Under the pieces are notes generated by a model. The model ran no database searches. It worked only from the letters and a program-made list of their open reading frames with translations, and was not told the DNA's origin. From Pantoea septica (GTDB taxonomy: Bacteria > Pseudomonadota > Gammaproteobacteria > Enterobacterales > Enterobacteriaceae), in contig NZ_MLJJ01000017.1 in the NCBI RefSeq assembly GCF_002095575.1, positions 34,675 through 98,674 on the forward strand: DNA of 64,000 nt, given 5' to 3'. The translations under genes were made by a program, and so were the position numbers. Shown here piece by piece: positions 19,984-28,669 of this stretch; positions within the stretch are counted from its first letter, which is position 1, and each line of letters opens with the position of its first letter.

Positions 19984-19999
19984 TTGGAACCGGTTCCAA
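19984..19999. promoter_or_regulatory. PtxS-type operator upstream of kguE
   Basis: TTGGAACCGGTTCCAA is a perfect 16-bp palindrome with the central CG typical of LacI-family sites. It differs by one symmetric base per half from TGAAACCGGTTTCA, the Pseudomonas PtxS site as I remember it. It lies 50-65 bp upstream of the kguE start. Confidence 0.75.
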
Positions 20000-20048
20000 T
20001 TAACGTTTTCTCTGTAACTTTTGCTTAACGCGCATTCCAGGGGTAACG

Positions 20049-20798
20049 ATGAACGCTGAAATTATTGTGGTGACCGCCGCCTACGGACAGCAACAGGTCG
20101 CCGCGCTGGGCGGTCAGCAGGCGCTGCTGCCGCTAATCCAGCAGGCCGGCGCCGACGGCGTCGAAATCCGCCGCGAACTCTTCGACGCCGCTACGCTCGC
20201 CACTCTGCCCGCGCTGGCTCAGGCCATTCAGCACCATCAGCTGCGCGCCAGCTACTCGGTACCCGACACGCTGTTTTGTGACGACGGCGCGTTAAATCCC
20301 CAGCTGGAGAACTACCTTAAAGAAGCTCAGCAGCTGAACGCGCAGCGCCTCAAGCTGGCGCTAGGCGGATTTAACGGCGAGCTGCACGGCGCGGATTTGC
20401 GCGCGCTTGCGGAGCGCTATCCGGTGGAGCTGGCGGTAGAAAACGATCAAACCGATAACGGCAAGCTCGCGCCTTCGCTGCGTTTTTTCCAGGCGGCGGA
20501 GCAGGCGGACCTGCCGGTGACAATGACATTCGATATGGGCAACTGGCTCTGGACGCAGGAGAACGCGCAGGCGGCGGCGACGCAGCTTGGGCGCTTCGTG
20601 CGTTACATTCACGTCAAGGCGGCCGAACCGCACGGCGACAGCTATCGCGCGGTGGCGCTGGACGAGGCGAAAGCGGACTGGCGCGATCTGCTGCGCCAGC
20701 TGCCGGACAATGCGCCGCGCGGCATCGAATTCCCGCTGGAAGGCGAGGATCTGCTGGCGGTAACCCGCCGCTACGTGTCGCTGCTGCGCACGCTGTAA
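20049..20798 (+). CDS. kguE: Sugar phosphate isomerase/epimerase family protein KguE
   Basis: 249 residues, a TIM-barrel of the xylose-isomerase-like superfamily (AP endonuclease 2 fold). Features are DGVEIRRELFD near residue 38, LAVENDQTD near 130, MTFDMGNWLWTQ near 160 and VRYIHVKAAE near 185; the Glu, Asp and His of these blocks are the expected metal ligands. KguE is the first gene of the 2-ketogluconate operon in Pseudomonas, and its exact reaction is unsettled. Ten bp separate it from kguK. Confidence 0.85.
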   Translation: MNAEIIVVTAAYGQQQVAALGGQQALLPLIQQAGADGVEIRRELFDAATLATLPALAQAIQHHQLRASYSVPDTLFCDDGALNPQLENYLKEAQQLNAQRLKLALGGFNGELHGADLRALAERYPVELAVENDQTDNGKLAPSLRFFQAAEQADLPVTMTFDMGNWLWTQENAQAAATQLGRFVRYIHVKAAEPHGDSYRAVALDEAKADWRDLLRQLPDNAPRGIEFPLEGEDLLAVTRRYVSLLRTL

Positions 20799-20807
20799 GG
20801 AGAGAAG

Positions 20808-21761
20808 ATGACTACTTTGCATAACGGCGCGCTGGACGTCGTCACCATCGGCGAAGCGATGGCGATGTTCGTGGCGCGTGAAACCGGCGATCTCGCCGCC
20901 GCTGAAACCTTTATCAAGCGCGCGGCGGGCGCGGAGCTTAACGTCGCCATCGGTCTGGCGCGTCTCGGTCTGAAGGTCGGCTGGGTAAGCCGCGTCGGCG
21001 ACGACAGTTTCGGCCGCTTTATCTGCCAGGTGCTGGAGAGCGAAGGCGTCGATCGCCGCCAGGTGACGAAAGATGCGCGCTACCCCACCGGTTTTCAGTT
21101 GAAATCCAAAGTCGACGACGGCTCCGATCCGCTGGTGGAATATTTCCGTAAAGGCTCCGCCGCCAGCCATCTCTCCGTCGAGGATTTCAACAGCGACTAC
21201 TTCGGCGCCGCACGCCATCTCCATTTGAGCGGCGTCGCGGCCGCGCTCTCCGCCAGCTCGCTGGCGCTGCTGAAGCACAGCGCGAAAGAGATGCGCGCGC
21301 GCGGCAAAACCATCTCTTTCGATCCTAACTTGCGGCCGGTGCTGTGGCGCAGCGAAGAGGAGATGCGCCAGCAGCTCAACCACCTGGCGGAGTACGCCGA
21401 CTGGGTGCTGCCGGGCGAAAAAGAGGGCTATATCCTGACCGGCTACCGCCAGCCGGAAGCGATCGCCGATTTCTACCTCGATAAAGGGGTGAAAGCGGTG
21501 GTGATTAAAACCGGCTGCGACGGCGCCTGGTATAAAACCGCCCAGGGCGAGCAGGGCCAGGTCGAGGCGATTCGCGTCGAGAACGTGGTGGACACCGTTG
21601 GCGCGGGCGACGGTTTCGCCGTCGGCGTGATCAGCGCGCTGCTGGAAGGTAAAACGCTGCCGCAGGCGATTAAGCGCGGCAACAGAATCGGTTCGCTGGC
21701 GATTCAGGTGATCGGCGACAGCGAAGGGCTGCCGACGCGCAGCGAGTTAGGCGATTTCTAG
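20808..21761 (+). CDS. kguK: 2-ketogluconate kinase, PfkB family
   Basis: 317 residues, PfkB carbohydrate kinase. The N-terminal VVTIGEAMAMFVARETGDL and the C-terminal signature DTVGAGDGFAVGVISALLEG, with the catalytic Asp of GAGD, are intact. It resembles 2-keto-3-deoxygluconate kinase (KdgK), but operon context with kguE, a KguT-type transporter and ghrB favours phosphorylation of 2-ketogluconate to 6-phospho-2-ketogluconate. KdgK activity remains the alternative. Confidence 0.82.
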   Translation: MTTLHNGALDVVTIGEAMAMFVARETGDLAAAETFIKRAAGAELNVAIGLARLGLKVGWVSRVGDDSFGRFICQVLESEGVDRRQVTKDARYPTGFQLKSKVDDGSDPLVEYFRKGSAASHLSVEDFNSDYFGAARHLHLSGVAAALSASSLALLKHSAKEMRARGKTISFDPNLRPVLWRSEEEMRQQLNHLAEYADWVLPGEKEGYILTGYRQPEAIADFYLDKGVKAVVIKTGCDGAWYKTAQGEQGQVEAIRVENVVDTVGAGDGFAVGVISALLEGKTLPQAIKRGNRIGSLAIQVIGDSEGLPTRSELGDF

Positions 21762-21796
21762 CCTGCATCCGAACCGCAATATCAGAGGAGAACCGC

Positions 21797-23077
21797 ATGA
21801 AAACGCAGACAATCGCGCCAAAACGCTGGTGGTATATCATGCCCATCGTGTTTATCACCTACAGTCTGGCCTACCTGGATCGCGCAAACTTTAGCTTCGC
21901 CTCTGCCGCCGGCATTAACGACGACCTGGGCATCACCAAGGGCATGTCCTCGCTGCTGGGCGCGCTCTTCTTTCTCGGCTACTTCTTTTTTCAGATCCCC
22001 GGCGCGGTCTATGCCGAACGCCGCAGCGTAAAAAAACTGATTTTCTGGTGCCTGGTGCTGTGGGGCGTCTGCGCGTCGCTAACCGGCGTGGTCAGCAACA
22101 TCCCGATGCTGGCGGCGATCCGCTTCGCGCTCGGGGTGGTGGAAGCGGCGGTGATGCCCGCGATGCTGATCTATATCAGCAACTGGTTCACCAGGTCGGA
22201 GCGCTCGCGCGCCAATACCTTTTTGATCCTCGGCAACCCGGTAACGGTGCTCTGGATGTCGGTAGTCTCCGGCTATCTGATCGACGCGTTCGGCTGGCGC
22301 GAAATGTTTATCTTCGAAGGGATTCCGGCGGTGATTTGGGCCGTCGCCTGGTGGTTTATGGTGCAGGATAAGCCCGAGCAGTCGCGCTGGATGAGCGAAG
22401 AAGAGAAAGCCGCGCTGGCCGCCCAGCTGAAAAAAGAGCAGGAGAATATCAAAGCGGTGCGCAACTACAGCGAAGCGTTCCGCAACCGCAACGTTATTCT
22501 GCTCTGCATGCAATATTTCGCCTGGAGCATCGGCGTCTACGGCTTCGTGCTGTGGCTGCCGTCGATTCTGCGCAACGGCACGCAGATGGGCATGGTGGAA
22601 GCGGGCTGGCTGTCGGCGGTGCCTTATCTGGCGGCGACCATCGCGATGATCGTCGTCTCCTGGGCGTCGGACAAAATGCAGAACCGCAAGCTCTTCGTCT
22701 GGCCGCTGCTGCTGATCGGCGCACTGGCGTTCCTCGGCTCTTATCTGGTCGGCTCCGACAATTTCTGGCTCTCTTACGCGCTGCTGGTCATTGCGGGCGC
22801 CGCCATGTATGCGCCTTACGGTCCCTTCTTCGCCATTATTCCGGAAATGCTGCCGCGCAACGTTTCAGGCGGCGCGATGGCGCTGATCAACAGCATGGGC
22901 GCGCTGGGTTCGTTCGTCGGTTCCTGGATTGTCGGCTATCTTAATGGAGCGACGGGTAGTCCGGCGGCCTCCTATATCTTTATGGGCGCAGCGCTGCTGG
23001 TCTCGGTGTGGCTGACGTTGATCGTCAAGCCCGCCGAAAACAAAACGCCGCCGCTGCACGGCGCGAAACACGCCTGA
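21797..23077 (+). CDS. kguT: 2-ketogluconate transporter, MFS anion:cation symporter family
   Basis: 426 residues, twelve predicted membrane segments. The N-terminal FITYSLAYLDRANFSFASAAG and EAAVMPAMLIYISNWFTRSE are hallmark ACS-family motifs (hexuronate, galactonate and tartrate transporters). A long cytoplasmic loop with MSEEEKAALAAQLKKEQ separates the two halves. Position in the operon identifies 2-ketogluconate as the likely substrate. 35 bp follow kguK. Confidence 0.83.
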   Translation: MKTQTIAPKRWWYIMPIVFITYSLAYLDRANFSFASAAGINDDLGITKGMSSLLGALFFLGYFFFQIPGAVYAERRSVKKLIFWCLVLWGVCASLTGVVSNIPMLAAIRFALGVVEAAVMPAMLIYISNWFTRSERSRANTFLILGNPVTVLWMSVVSGYLIDAFGWREMFIFEGIPAVIWAVAWWFMVQDKPEQSRWMSEEEKAALAAQLKKEQENIKAVRNYSEAFRNRNVILLCMQYFAWSIGVYGFVLWLPSILRNGTQMGMVEAGWLSAVPYLAATIAMIVVSWASDKMQNRKLFVWPLLLIGALAFLGSYLVGSDNFWLSYALLVIAGAAMYAPYGPFFAIIPEMLPRNVSGGAMALINSMGALGSFVGSWIVGYLNGATGSPAASYIFMGAALLVSVWLTLIVKPAENKTPPLHGAKHA

Positions 23078-23149
23078 AAGCGTAAGCGCTGGCCCTCTTC
23101 TCCGGGCGACCTGCGTGTCGCCCGTCACACGTTTTACAGGGAGCGAACG

Positions 23150-24121
23150 ATGAAACCATCCGTGATTCTGTATAAAAGCCTGCCGGACGATCTGCGCGCC
23201 CGGCTCGACGCCCATTTCAGCGTAACCGAAATTAAAGATCTGTCGCCGGAAAGCCAGCAGCAGCACGCTGACGCGCTGGCGCAGGCCGAGGGGCTGATCG
23301 GCTCCGGCGGCAAGGTCGACGGCGACCTGCTGGCGAAAATGCCGAAGCTGCGCGCCTGTTCGACCGTATCGGTAGGTTACGACAACTTCGACGTCGAGGC
23401 GCTCAACCAGCGTCATGTGCTGCTAATGCATACGCCGACGGTGCTGACCGAAACGGTGGCCGATACCATGATGGCGCTGGTGCTGAGCAGCGCGCGCCGC
23501 GTGACCGAGCTGGACGCGTGGGTGAAGGCGGGGCAGTGGAACAAAAGCATTGGGCCGGACAAATTCGGCATCGACGTGCACCATAAAACGCTGGGCATTC
23601 TCGGCATGGGCCGCATCGGCATGGCGCTGGCGCAGCGCGCGCATTTCGGCTTCGGCATGAAGGTGCTGTACAACGCGCGCCGCGAACATGAAGAGGCGCA
23701 GTCGCGCTTTAGCGCGCAGCGCTGCGATCTGGAAACGCTGCTGAAAGAGAGCGACTTTGTCTGCATCAGCCTGCCGCTGACCGAGCAGACGCACCATATG
23801 ATCAGCGCGGCGCAGCTGAAGCTGATGAAGCCGAGCGCCATCCTGATCAACGCCGGACGCGGTCCGGTGGTGGACGAAGAGGCGCTGATCGCCGCGCTGA
23901 AAGAGGGCACCATTCACGCGGCGGGCCTGGATGTGTTCGAGCAGGAGCCGCTGACCGCATCGCCGCTCTTCTCGCTGCCTAACGTTGTCGCGCTGCCGCA
24001 CATCGGCTCCGCCACGCACGAGACGCGCTACGGCATGGCGCAGGACGCGGTGGAGAACCTGATCGCCGCGCTGACCGGCAAGGTGGAAAAGAACTGCGTT
24101 AATCCAGACATTCTCAAGTAA
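23150..24121 (+). CDS. ghrB: 2-ketogluconate / glyoxylate / hydroxypyruvate reductase GhrB (KguD role)
   Basis: 323 residues, almost the length of E. coli GhrB (324), with the same [15 protein letters not shown] start. D-2-hydroxyacid dehydrogenase with the Rossmann motif [17 protein letters not shown], the substrate Arg in NAGRGPVV, Glu in DVFEQEPL and His in [15 protein letters not shown]. In E. coli ghrB stands alone next to yiaD; here it is the last gene of the kgu operon and takes the place of kguD, which reduces 6-phospho-2-ketogluconate to 6-phosphogluconate. Confidence 0.93.
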   Translation: MKPSVILYKSLPDDLRARLDAHFSVTEIKDLSPESQQQHADALAQAEGLIGSGGKVDGDLLAKMPKLRACSTVSVGYDNFDVEALNQRHVLLMHTPTVLTETVADTMMALVLSSARRVTELDAWVKAGQWNKSIGPDKFGIDVHHKTLGILGMGRIGMALAQRAHFGFGMKVLYNARREHEEAQSRFSAQRCDLETLLKESDFVCISLPLTEQTHHMISAAQLKLMKPSAILINAGRGPVVDEEALIAALKEGTIHAAGLDVFEQEPLTASPLFSLPNVVALPHIGSATHETRYGMAQDAVENLIAALTGKVEKNCVNPDILK

Positions 24122-24137
24122 TCCGCCCTTCCCATTG

Positions 24138-24156
24138 CGCCCGCCGCTGGCGGGCG
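24138..24156 (+). terminator. Stem-loop after ghrB, probable terminator
   Basis: CGCCCGCC and GGCGGGCG around a three-base loop, 16 bp after the ghrB stop, followed by GTTATCGTT. The stem is strong but the T run is weak. Confidence 0.55.
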
Positions 24157-24200
24157 TTATCGTTGATTCCCCATTCGTCACATGTTTTTAACTTCTATAT

Positions 24201-25454
24201 ATGTCTTTTTCTCAGTTCGGCGACAAATTTACCCAGCACACCGGCATTTCACGTCTGATGGAAGATATGGGCGCAGGACTGCGCACGCCCGGCACGATTA
24301 TGCTCGGCGGCGGCAATCCGGCGCAGATCCCGGCGATGAATGACTATTTTCAGCAGCTGCTGCAACAAATGCATGACGAGGGCAAGCTGAGCGAAGCGCT
24401 CTGCAACTACGACGGCCCGCGCGGCAAGGCCACGCTGCTGAACGCGCTGGCGACGCTGCTCAGCAGCGAGCTGGGCTGGCCGGTGACCGCAAACAATATC
24501 GCCCTGACCAACGGCAGCCAGAGCGCTTTTTTCTATCTGTTCAACCTGTTCGCCGGCCGCCGCGCCGACGGCAGTAAAAAGCGCGTGCTCTTTCCGCTGG
24601 CGCCGGAATACCTGGGCTATGCCGATGCTGGACTGGACGAAGGGCTGTTCGTTTCCGCTAAGCCCAATATCGAGCTGCTGCCGGAAGGCCAGTTTAAGTA
24701 TCACGTCGATTTCGAACATCTGCCGATGCATGACGATATCGGCCTGATCTGCGTGTCGCGCCCCACCAACCCGACCGGCAACGTGGTGACTGACGACGAA
24801 CTGATGCAGCTCGACGCGCTGGCGCAGCAGCACGACGTGCCGCTGCTGATCGACAACGCCTACGGCGTGCCCTTCCCCGGTATTATTTTCAGCGACGCGC
24901 GCCCGCTGTGGAATCCCAATATTATTCTCTGCATGAGCCTGTCGAAGCTCGGCCTGCCCGGCGCGCGCTGCGGCATTATTGTCGCCGACGAAAAGATTAT
25001 CGGCGCCATCAGCAATATGAACGGCATTATTAGCCTGGCGCCCGGCAGCATCGGCCCCGCCATCGCCGCCGAGATGATCCAGCGCGGCGATCTGCTGCGG
25101 CTGTCGGAAACGGTGATTAAACCTTTCTATCAGGCCAAAGTGACCGAAACCATCGCTATCCTTCGTCGCTATCTTTCGGAAGATCGCTGCCTGATCCATA
25201 AGCCGGAAGGCGCGATTTTCCTCTGGCTGTGGTTCCGCGATCTGCCGATCAGCACCGAGGCGCTCTACCAGCGGCTTAAGGCGCGCGGCGTGCTGATGGT
25301 GCCGGGGCACTTTTTCTTCCCCGGCCTGGAGCAGGCATGGCCGCACACGCACCAGTGCATGCGCATGAACTATGTGCCGGACGCCGAGAATATCGAGCGC
25401 GCGGTGCAAATTCTGGCGGAAGAGGTGGAAAAAGCGTTCGCGGAGCAGCTTTAA
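24201..25454 (+). CDS. avtA: Valine-pyruvate aminotransferase
   Basis: 417 residues, the length of E. coli AvtA. PLP-dependent transaminase converting valine plus pyruvate to 2-ketoisovalerate plus alanine. Blocks MLGGGNPAQIP, LTNGSQSAFFYLFNLFAGRRADG, VSRPTNPTGNV and MSLSKLGLPGARCGI (PLP Lys in SLSKLG) are essentially those of E. coli. A 9-bp GC stem-loop follows. It is convergent with the MocR regulator; no link to the neighbouring biosynthetic operon is demonstrated. Confidence 0.95.
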   Translation: MSFSQFGDKFTQHTGISRLMEDMGAGLRTPGTIMLGGGNPAQIPAMNDYFQQLLQQMHDEGKLSEALCNYDGPRGKATLLNALATLLSSELGWPVTANNIALTNGSQSAFFYLFNLFAGRRADGSKKRVLFPLAPEYLGYADAGLDEGLFVSAKPNIELLPEGQFKYHVDFEHLPMHDDIGLICVSRPTNPTGNVVTDDELMQLDALAQQHDVPLLIDNAYGVPFPGIIFSDARPLWNPNIILCMSLSKLGLPGARCGIIVADEKIIGAISNMNGIISLAPGSIGPAIAAEMIQRGDLLRLSETVIKPFYQAKVTETIAILRRYLSEDRCLIHKPEGAIFLWLWFRDLPISTEALYQRLKARGVLMVPGHFFFPGLEQAWPHTHQCMRMNYVPDAENIERAVQILAEEVEKAFAEQL

Positions 25455-25469
25455 TTCGCGATGTCGGAG

Positions 25470-25492
25470 GCGCGCCGGTTTGACCGGCGCGC
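25470..25492. terminator. Bidirectional stem-loop between avtA and the MocR gene
   Basis: GCGCGCCGG and CCGGCGCGC around a five-base loop, placed exactly between the ends of two convergent genes. No long T run is seen on either side. Confidence 0.55.
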
Positions 25493-26947
25493 TCACTCCT
25501 CTTTCGCCTCCAGCAGCGACTCCCGGCACCACTGCGCCAGCTGACGGATCGCCTGCTCAACCTCTTCGTTCCAGCCGAAGCCGGCGTTAAGCCGAAAGCA
25601 GTGGTCGTAGCGATCGTCGGTCGCGAAAATATGGCCCGGCGCAATGCCGATGCCGGCGTTGCGCGCTTTGAGAAACAGCGCGCGCACGTTGAGCGCCCGG
25701 TGCGGCATCTCGACCCACAGCACATAACCGCCTTCCGGATCCGAGACGCGCGTGCCCGCCGGAAACTCGCGCAGCAGCGACTGACGCATCTGCTGAATCT
25801 GGCCGGCCAGCTCGCGCCGCAGCTTGCGCAGATGGGCGTCATAGCCGCCGCTGCGCAGCAGCTCGGCGATCGCCGCCTGCGACAGCGTCGAGGTACCCAT
25901 GGTCGAGGTGTATTTCAGCGACGCGATCTTGCGCATGTAGTTGACGCTGTGCACCCAGCCGATGCGGATGCCGGGCGCGACGGTTTTGGAAAAGCCGCTG
26001 CACAGAATGGCGTTGGGGCTAAAGGCGCGCATTGGAAAAGGCCGCCGTTCGCCGAACGCGGTATCGCCGAAAATATCGTCTTCGACGATCACCACGTCAT
26101 TCTCATCGGCCTGACGGGCGATATAGGCCTTCTGTTCGTTGGGGATCGATTTGCCGAGCGGATTGTTGACGTTGCTGATGGTGAGAAAGGCCTGTACCGC
26201 CCTGCGGCGGAACAGCGCGGTGAGCTTTTCGACGTCGACATAGCCTTCCGGCCCGGAGTCGACTTCAATGACGCGCAGGTTGAGATTATGCAGCATCTGC
26301 AGCAGCACGAAGTAGCAGGGGGACTCCACCGCCACCACGTCGCCGGGCCTGAGCGTGGCGCGCAGCGACAGCGACACCGCCTCAATGCAGCCGTTGGTGA
26401 TGAGAATATCGTCGGCGCTGATATTGCAGCCATACTCTACCGCGCGACGCGCGATCTCATGCTTCAGCGGCAGATAGCCGGTGCCCTTAACGGTGTTGCC
26501 CAATAGCGCCGGTTTGCTGTATCCCATCTGGCGCATCAGCAGCCCGATCTTTTTCACCGGATAGAGGGAGCTGTCGCCGTTCGCCAGGTCGAGACGAACG
26601 CGACACTCCGAGCCGAGGATCGCCAGGTGCATCTCCGTCTGTTCATCCAGCGGCGCCACCAGCCGCGGCTGCGCCAGCGGCGTCGGCGTCGTCTCTGTCT
26701 GCGCCAGACGCGGCGCGACGAAAAAGCCCGATTTCGGCTTCGCCACCGCAAAGCGCTCATCCTCCAGCGTGCGCAGCGTTTTCAGCGCGGTCGTCAGGCT
26801 GACGCTGTACTGCGTCGCCAGCGTGCGCACCGAGGGCAACCGGCTGTCGGGCAGCAGCGATCCGCTGCGGATAGCCTGCTTAATTTGTTCGGCTATCTGG
26901 CGGTAACGACTGCTCTGACTCTCCTGCTCGTCCGTTTCACCGGGCAT
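25493..26947 (-). CDS. MocR-type regulator: GntR winged HTH fused to aminotransferase-like domain
   Basis: 484 residues from the ATG at 26947, which has GGGGTGG seven bases upstream; a TTG at 26986 would extend it. Residues about 10-75 form a GntR HTH (YRQIAEQIKQAIRSGSLLPDSRLPSVRTLA, then TALKTLRTLEDE). The rest is a class I aminotransferase fold with TNGCIEAVSLSLRATL, VEDDIFGD and the PLP-binding Lys in CSGFSKTVAPGIRIGW. Such proteins are usually regulators that sense PLP or amino compounds. It is divergent from the 27-33 kb operon, with repeated AGTAC motifs in between, and is the best candidate for its regulator. Confidence 0.88.
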   Translation of the reverse strand: MPGETDEQESQSSRYRQIAEQIKQAIRSGSLLPDSRLPSVRTLATQYSVSLTTALKTLRTLEDERFAVAKPKSGFFVAPRLAQTETTPTPLAQPRLVAPLDEQTEMHLAILGSECRVRLDLANGDSSLYPVKKIGLLMRQMGYSKPALLGNTVKGTGYLPLKHEIARRAVEYGCNISADDILITNGCIEAVSLSLRATLRPGDVVAVESPCYFVLLQMLHNLNLRVIEVDSGPEGYVDVEKLTALFRRRAVQAFLTISNVNNPLGKSIPNEQKAYIARQADENDVVIVEDDIFGDTAFGERRPFPMRAFSPNAILCSGFSKTVAPGIRIGWVHSVNYMRKIASLKYTSTMGTSTLSQAAIAELLRSGGYDAHLRKLRRELAGQIQQMRQSLLREFPAGTRVSDPEGGYVLWVEMPHRALNVRALFLKARNAGIGIAPGHIFATDDRYDHCFRLNAGFGWNEEVEQAIRQLAQWCRESLLEAKEE

Positions 26948-26980
26948 CTGTTCCACCCCATATCGTACTGATCTGTGCGT

Positions 26981-27007
26981 ATTCAAGAGAGTACATTCAA
27001 AGTACTT
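26981..27007. promoter_or_regulatory. Direct repeats upstream of the MocR gene, candidate operator
   Basis: ATTCAA occurs at 26981-26986 and 26995-27000, and AGTAC at 26990-26994 and 27001-27005, giving interleaved direct repeats in the MocR/operon intergenic region. MocR proteins commonly bind direct repeats between themselves and a divergent target. Prediction only. Confidence 0.4.
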
Positions 27008-27123
27008 TAGGCTGCATCTCTTAATTATTTGTGACGCGCGGCCGCTCCGCTTTCTGCGTCCGGCGCCCTGTCGTCTGCCTGCGTTCCGGCATTCATTGCT
27101 ATACCGCTTAATGGCCTTTTTTT

Positions 27124-27145
27124 CATGGAATCAGTAGGTTCCATG
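27124..27145. promoter_or_regulatory. Inverted repeat just before the PP-loop gene
   Basis: CATGGAA and TTCCATG flank an 8-bp spacer. It covers an ATG at 27125 that would be an upstream in-frame start, so it is more likely an operator or leader hairpin than coding sequence. Confidence 0.4.
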
Positions 27146-27184
27146 CATTTAAACGAATTTATCAGCCAAAGGAAAACGCGAAAA

Positions 27185-28651
27185 ATGAATAATCTGTCCG
27201 CCATGATGAGAGAAATCGAAGGCTATCTGACGCCGGCAATCATCGATTCCGCTAAACGGTGCTCTCATCGTCTGCTTGCCGCGCTGCCGGATAGCGAGCA
27301 GCTGTCGCGCAACCGCGTTCTGCTCGCCTACGGCGGCGGGAAGGACAGCAGCTATATGGTGGCCTATGTGCGTTACATTCAGGGGTTGATCTGGCGGCAG
27401 CGCGGCGACACTTTTCGCCTGCGCATCAGCACCAACCGCCATGCCGCCATGAGCGACAGCGTGATGGAGAATATCGACCGCGTTTACCGCGCGCTGGCTA
27501 TTCACCATGACGCCTTCGTAGAGAGCCTGATCGTCGACGGCCAGCAGATCCGCCCCTTCGAACGTCATCTTCCCCTGCCCGAGCCGGTGCGCCAGCAAAA
27601 CCGCAGCGACGTGCTGATGAACGGCCACCGCTTTCGCGCCGACGCGCGCTCGACCTTTTGCAACGCCTGCAATCTCAGCATGGTCAACTCGTTCGGCCTG
27701 GCGGCGCACTATAACGGCGGCGTGGACATGATTATCACCGGCGATTCGCCGCAGGAGCAGACCGCCTACGTCGCCTGGGCGCGGCACCTTTCGCGCCTGT
27801 TCGATGCGCCAACGGCGGAGAAAGATCGGGGTTTTCGCGGCTTTTTGCAGACGCTCGACGGCGTAGCCCATCGCTATTCGGCCGCTATCCACGGCGAGGC
27901 GGCGGTTACGCCCGCGCGCCGCATCATGCATCAGCTGACGCGCGATCCGCTGTTCTTCAATATTTATCAGGACACCGCCTACGAAGCCGGCGCGCACTGG
28001 GCGCTGCTCAACGACTTTATGCGTTTCCGCTTCGACCCGCTGATGTTCAGCTTTTCCGAATCGGACTGCGGCAACCCGACACTAATGGCCCATATTCGCG
28101 GCCTGCGCGCGGAAACCCTGCTGCAGCGCAGCTACGTGGAAGGCATCCGCGAATATGTCCGCTTTGCGCTGGGGCTGATGGCGCAGAAAGATTTTCCGCC
28201 TCAGCTGATCGCCGAGATGGCGGCGCGCTATCAGGACGAGGCCGCTATCGAACAGCAGCGCCAGCGCGCGGCGCGCTTTGCCGCCGAGGCGTTCGGCCTC
28301 GACGAAACCCAGCTGATTTGCATGATCTATTCGCCCTTTATCGCCCAGGGCAGCCAGCTGCACAGCTGGCTGACGCAGCAGCGGATCGGGCTGGACGAGG
28401 GAGCGATTCGTCAGCTGCTCGCCGGCGAGCGCGACGACGCGGCGCTGGCGCAGCAGCTCGGCCAGCTTTCCGGACTGGATATCGATCAGTTACGTCACTG
28501 CTGGCAAAGCCGCCAGGTGAGCTCGCTGCTGGAGGGCATAAGCGCCGATCCGCTGTCGCGCGTGCTGCGCTTCGATCCGCATAAGGCGGTGATTCAGGTA
28601 AACCACGGCGTCCTGCAGGATACCGTGACCGAAGTGATCTCCGGGCGCTGA
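27185..28651 (+). CDS. PP-loop ATPase / adenine nucleotide alpha-hydrolase-like protein, first gene of orphan operon
   Basis: 488 residues from the ATG at 27185, with AAAGGA upstream; ATGs at 27125 and 27143 are in frame but lack a ribosome-binding site. The PP-loop VLLAYGGGKDSSYMVAY (motif at residues 50-56) marks an ATP pyrophosphatase that adenylates its substrate, as in asparagine synthetase, TtcA or sugar amidotransferases. A Cys pair FCNACNLSMVN (Cys159, Cys162) and TGDSPQEQTAYVAW follow; a Cys-X2-Cys at this point is seen in thiolation and amidotransfer PP-loop enzymes. The second half is helical and unrecognised. Eighteen bp precede the ATP-grasp gene. I do not recognise a named homologue. 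Confidence 0.82.
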   Translation: MNNLSAMMREIEGYLTPAIIDSAKRCSHRLLAALPDSEQLSRNRVLLAYGGGKDSSYMVAYVRYIQGLIWRQRGDTFRLRISTNRHAAMSDSVMENIDRVYRALAIHHDAFVESLIVDGQQIRPFERHLPLPEPVRQQNRSDVLMNGHRFRADARSTFCNACNLSMVNSFGLAAHYNGGVDMIITGDSPQEQTAYVAWARHLSRLFDAPTAEKDRGFRGFLQTLDGVAHRYSAAIHGEAAVTPARRIMHQLTRDPLFFNIYQDTAYEAGAHWALLNDFMRFRFDPLMFSFSESDCGNPTLMAHIRGLRAETLLQRSYVEGIREYVRFALGLMAQKDFPPQLIAEMAARYQDEAAIEQQRQRAARFAAEAFGLDETQLICMIYSPFIAQGSQLHSWLTQQRIGLDEGAIRQLLAGERDDAALAQQLGQLSGLDIDQLRHCWQSRQVSSLLEGISADPLSRVLRFDPHKAVIQVNHGVLQDTVTEVISGR

Positions 28652-28669
28652 TCCCGGTAAGGCGAAGCG

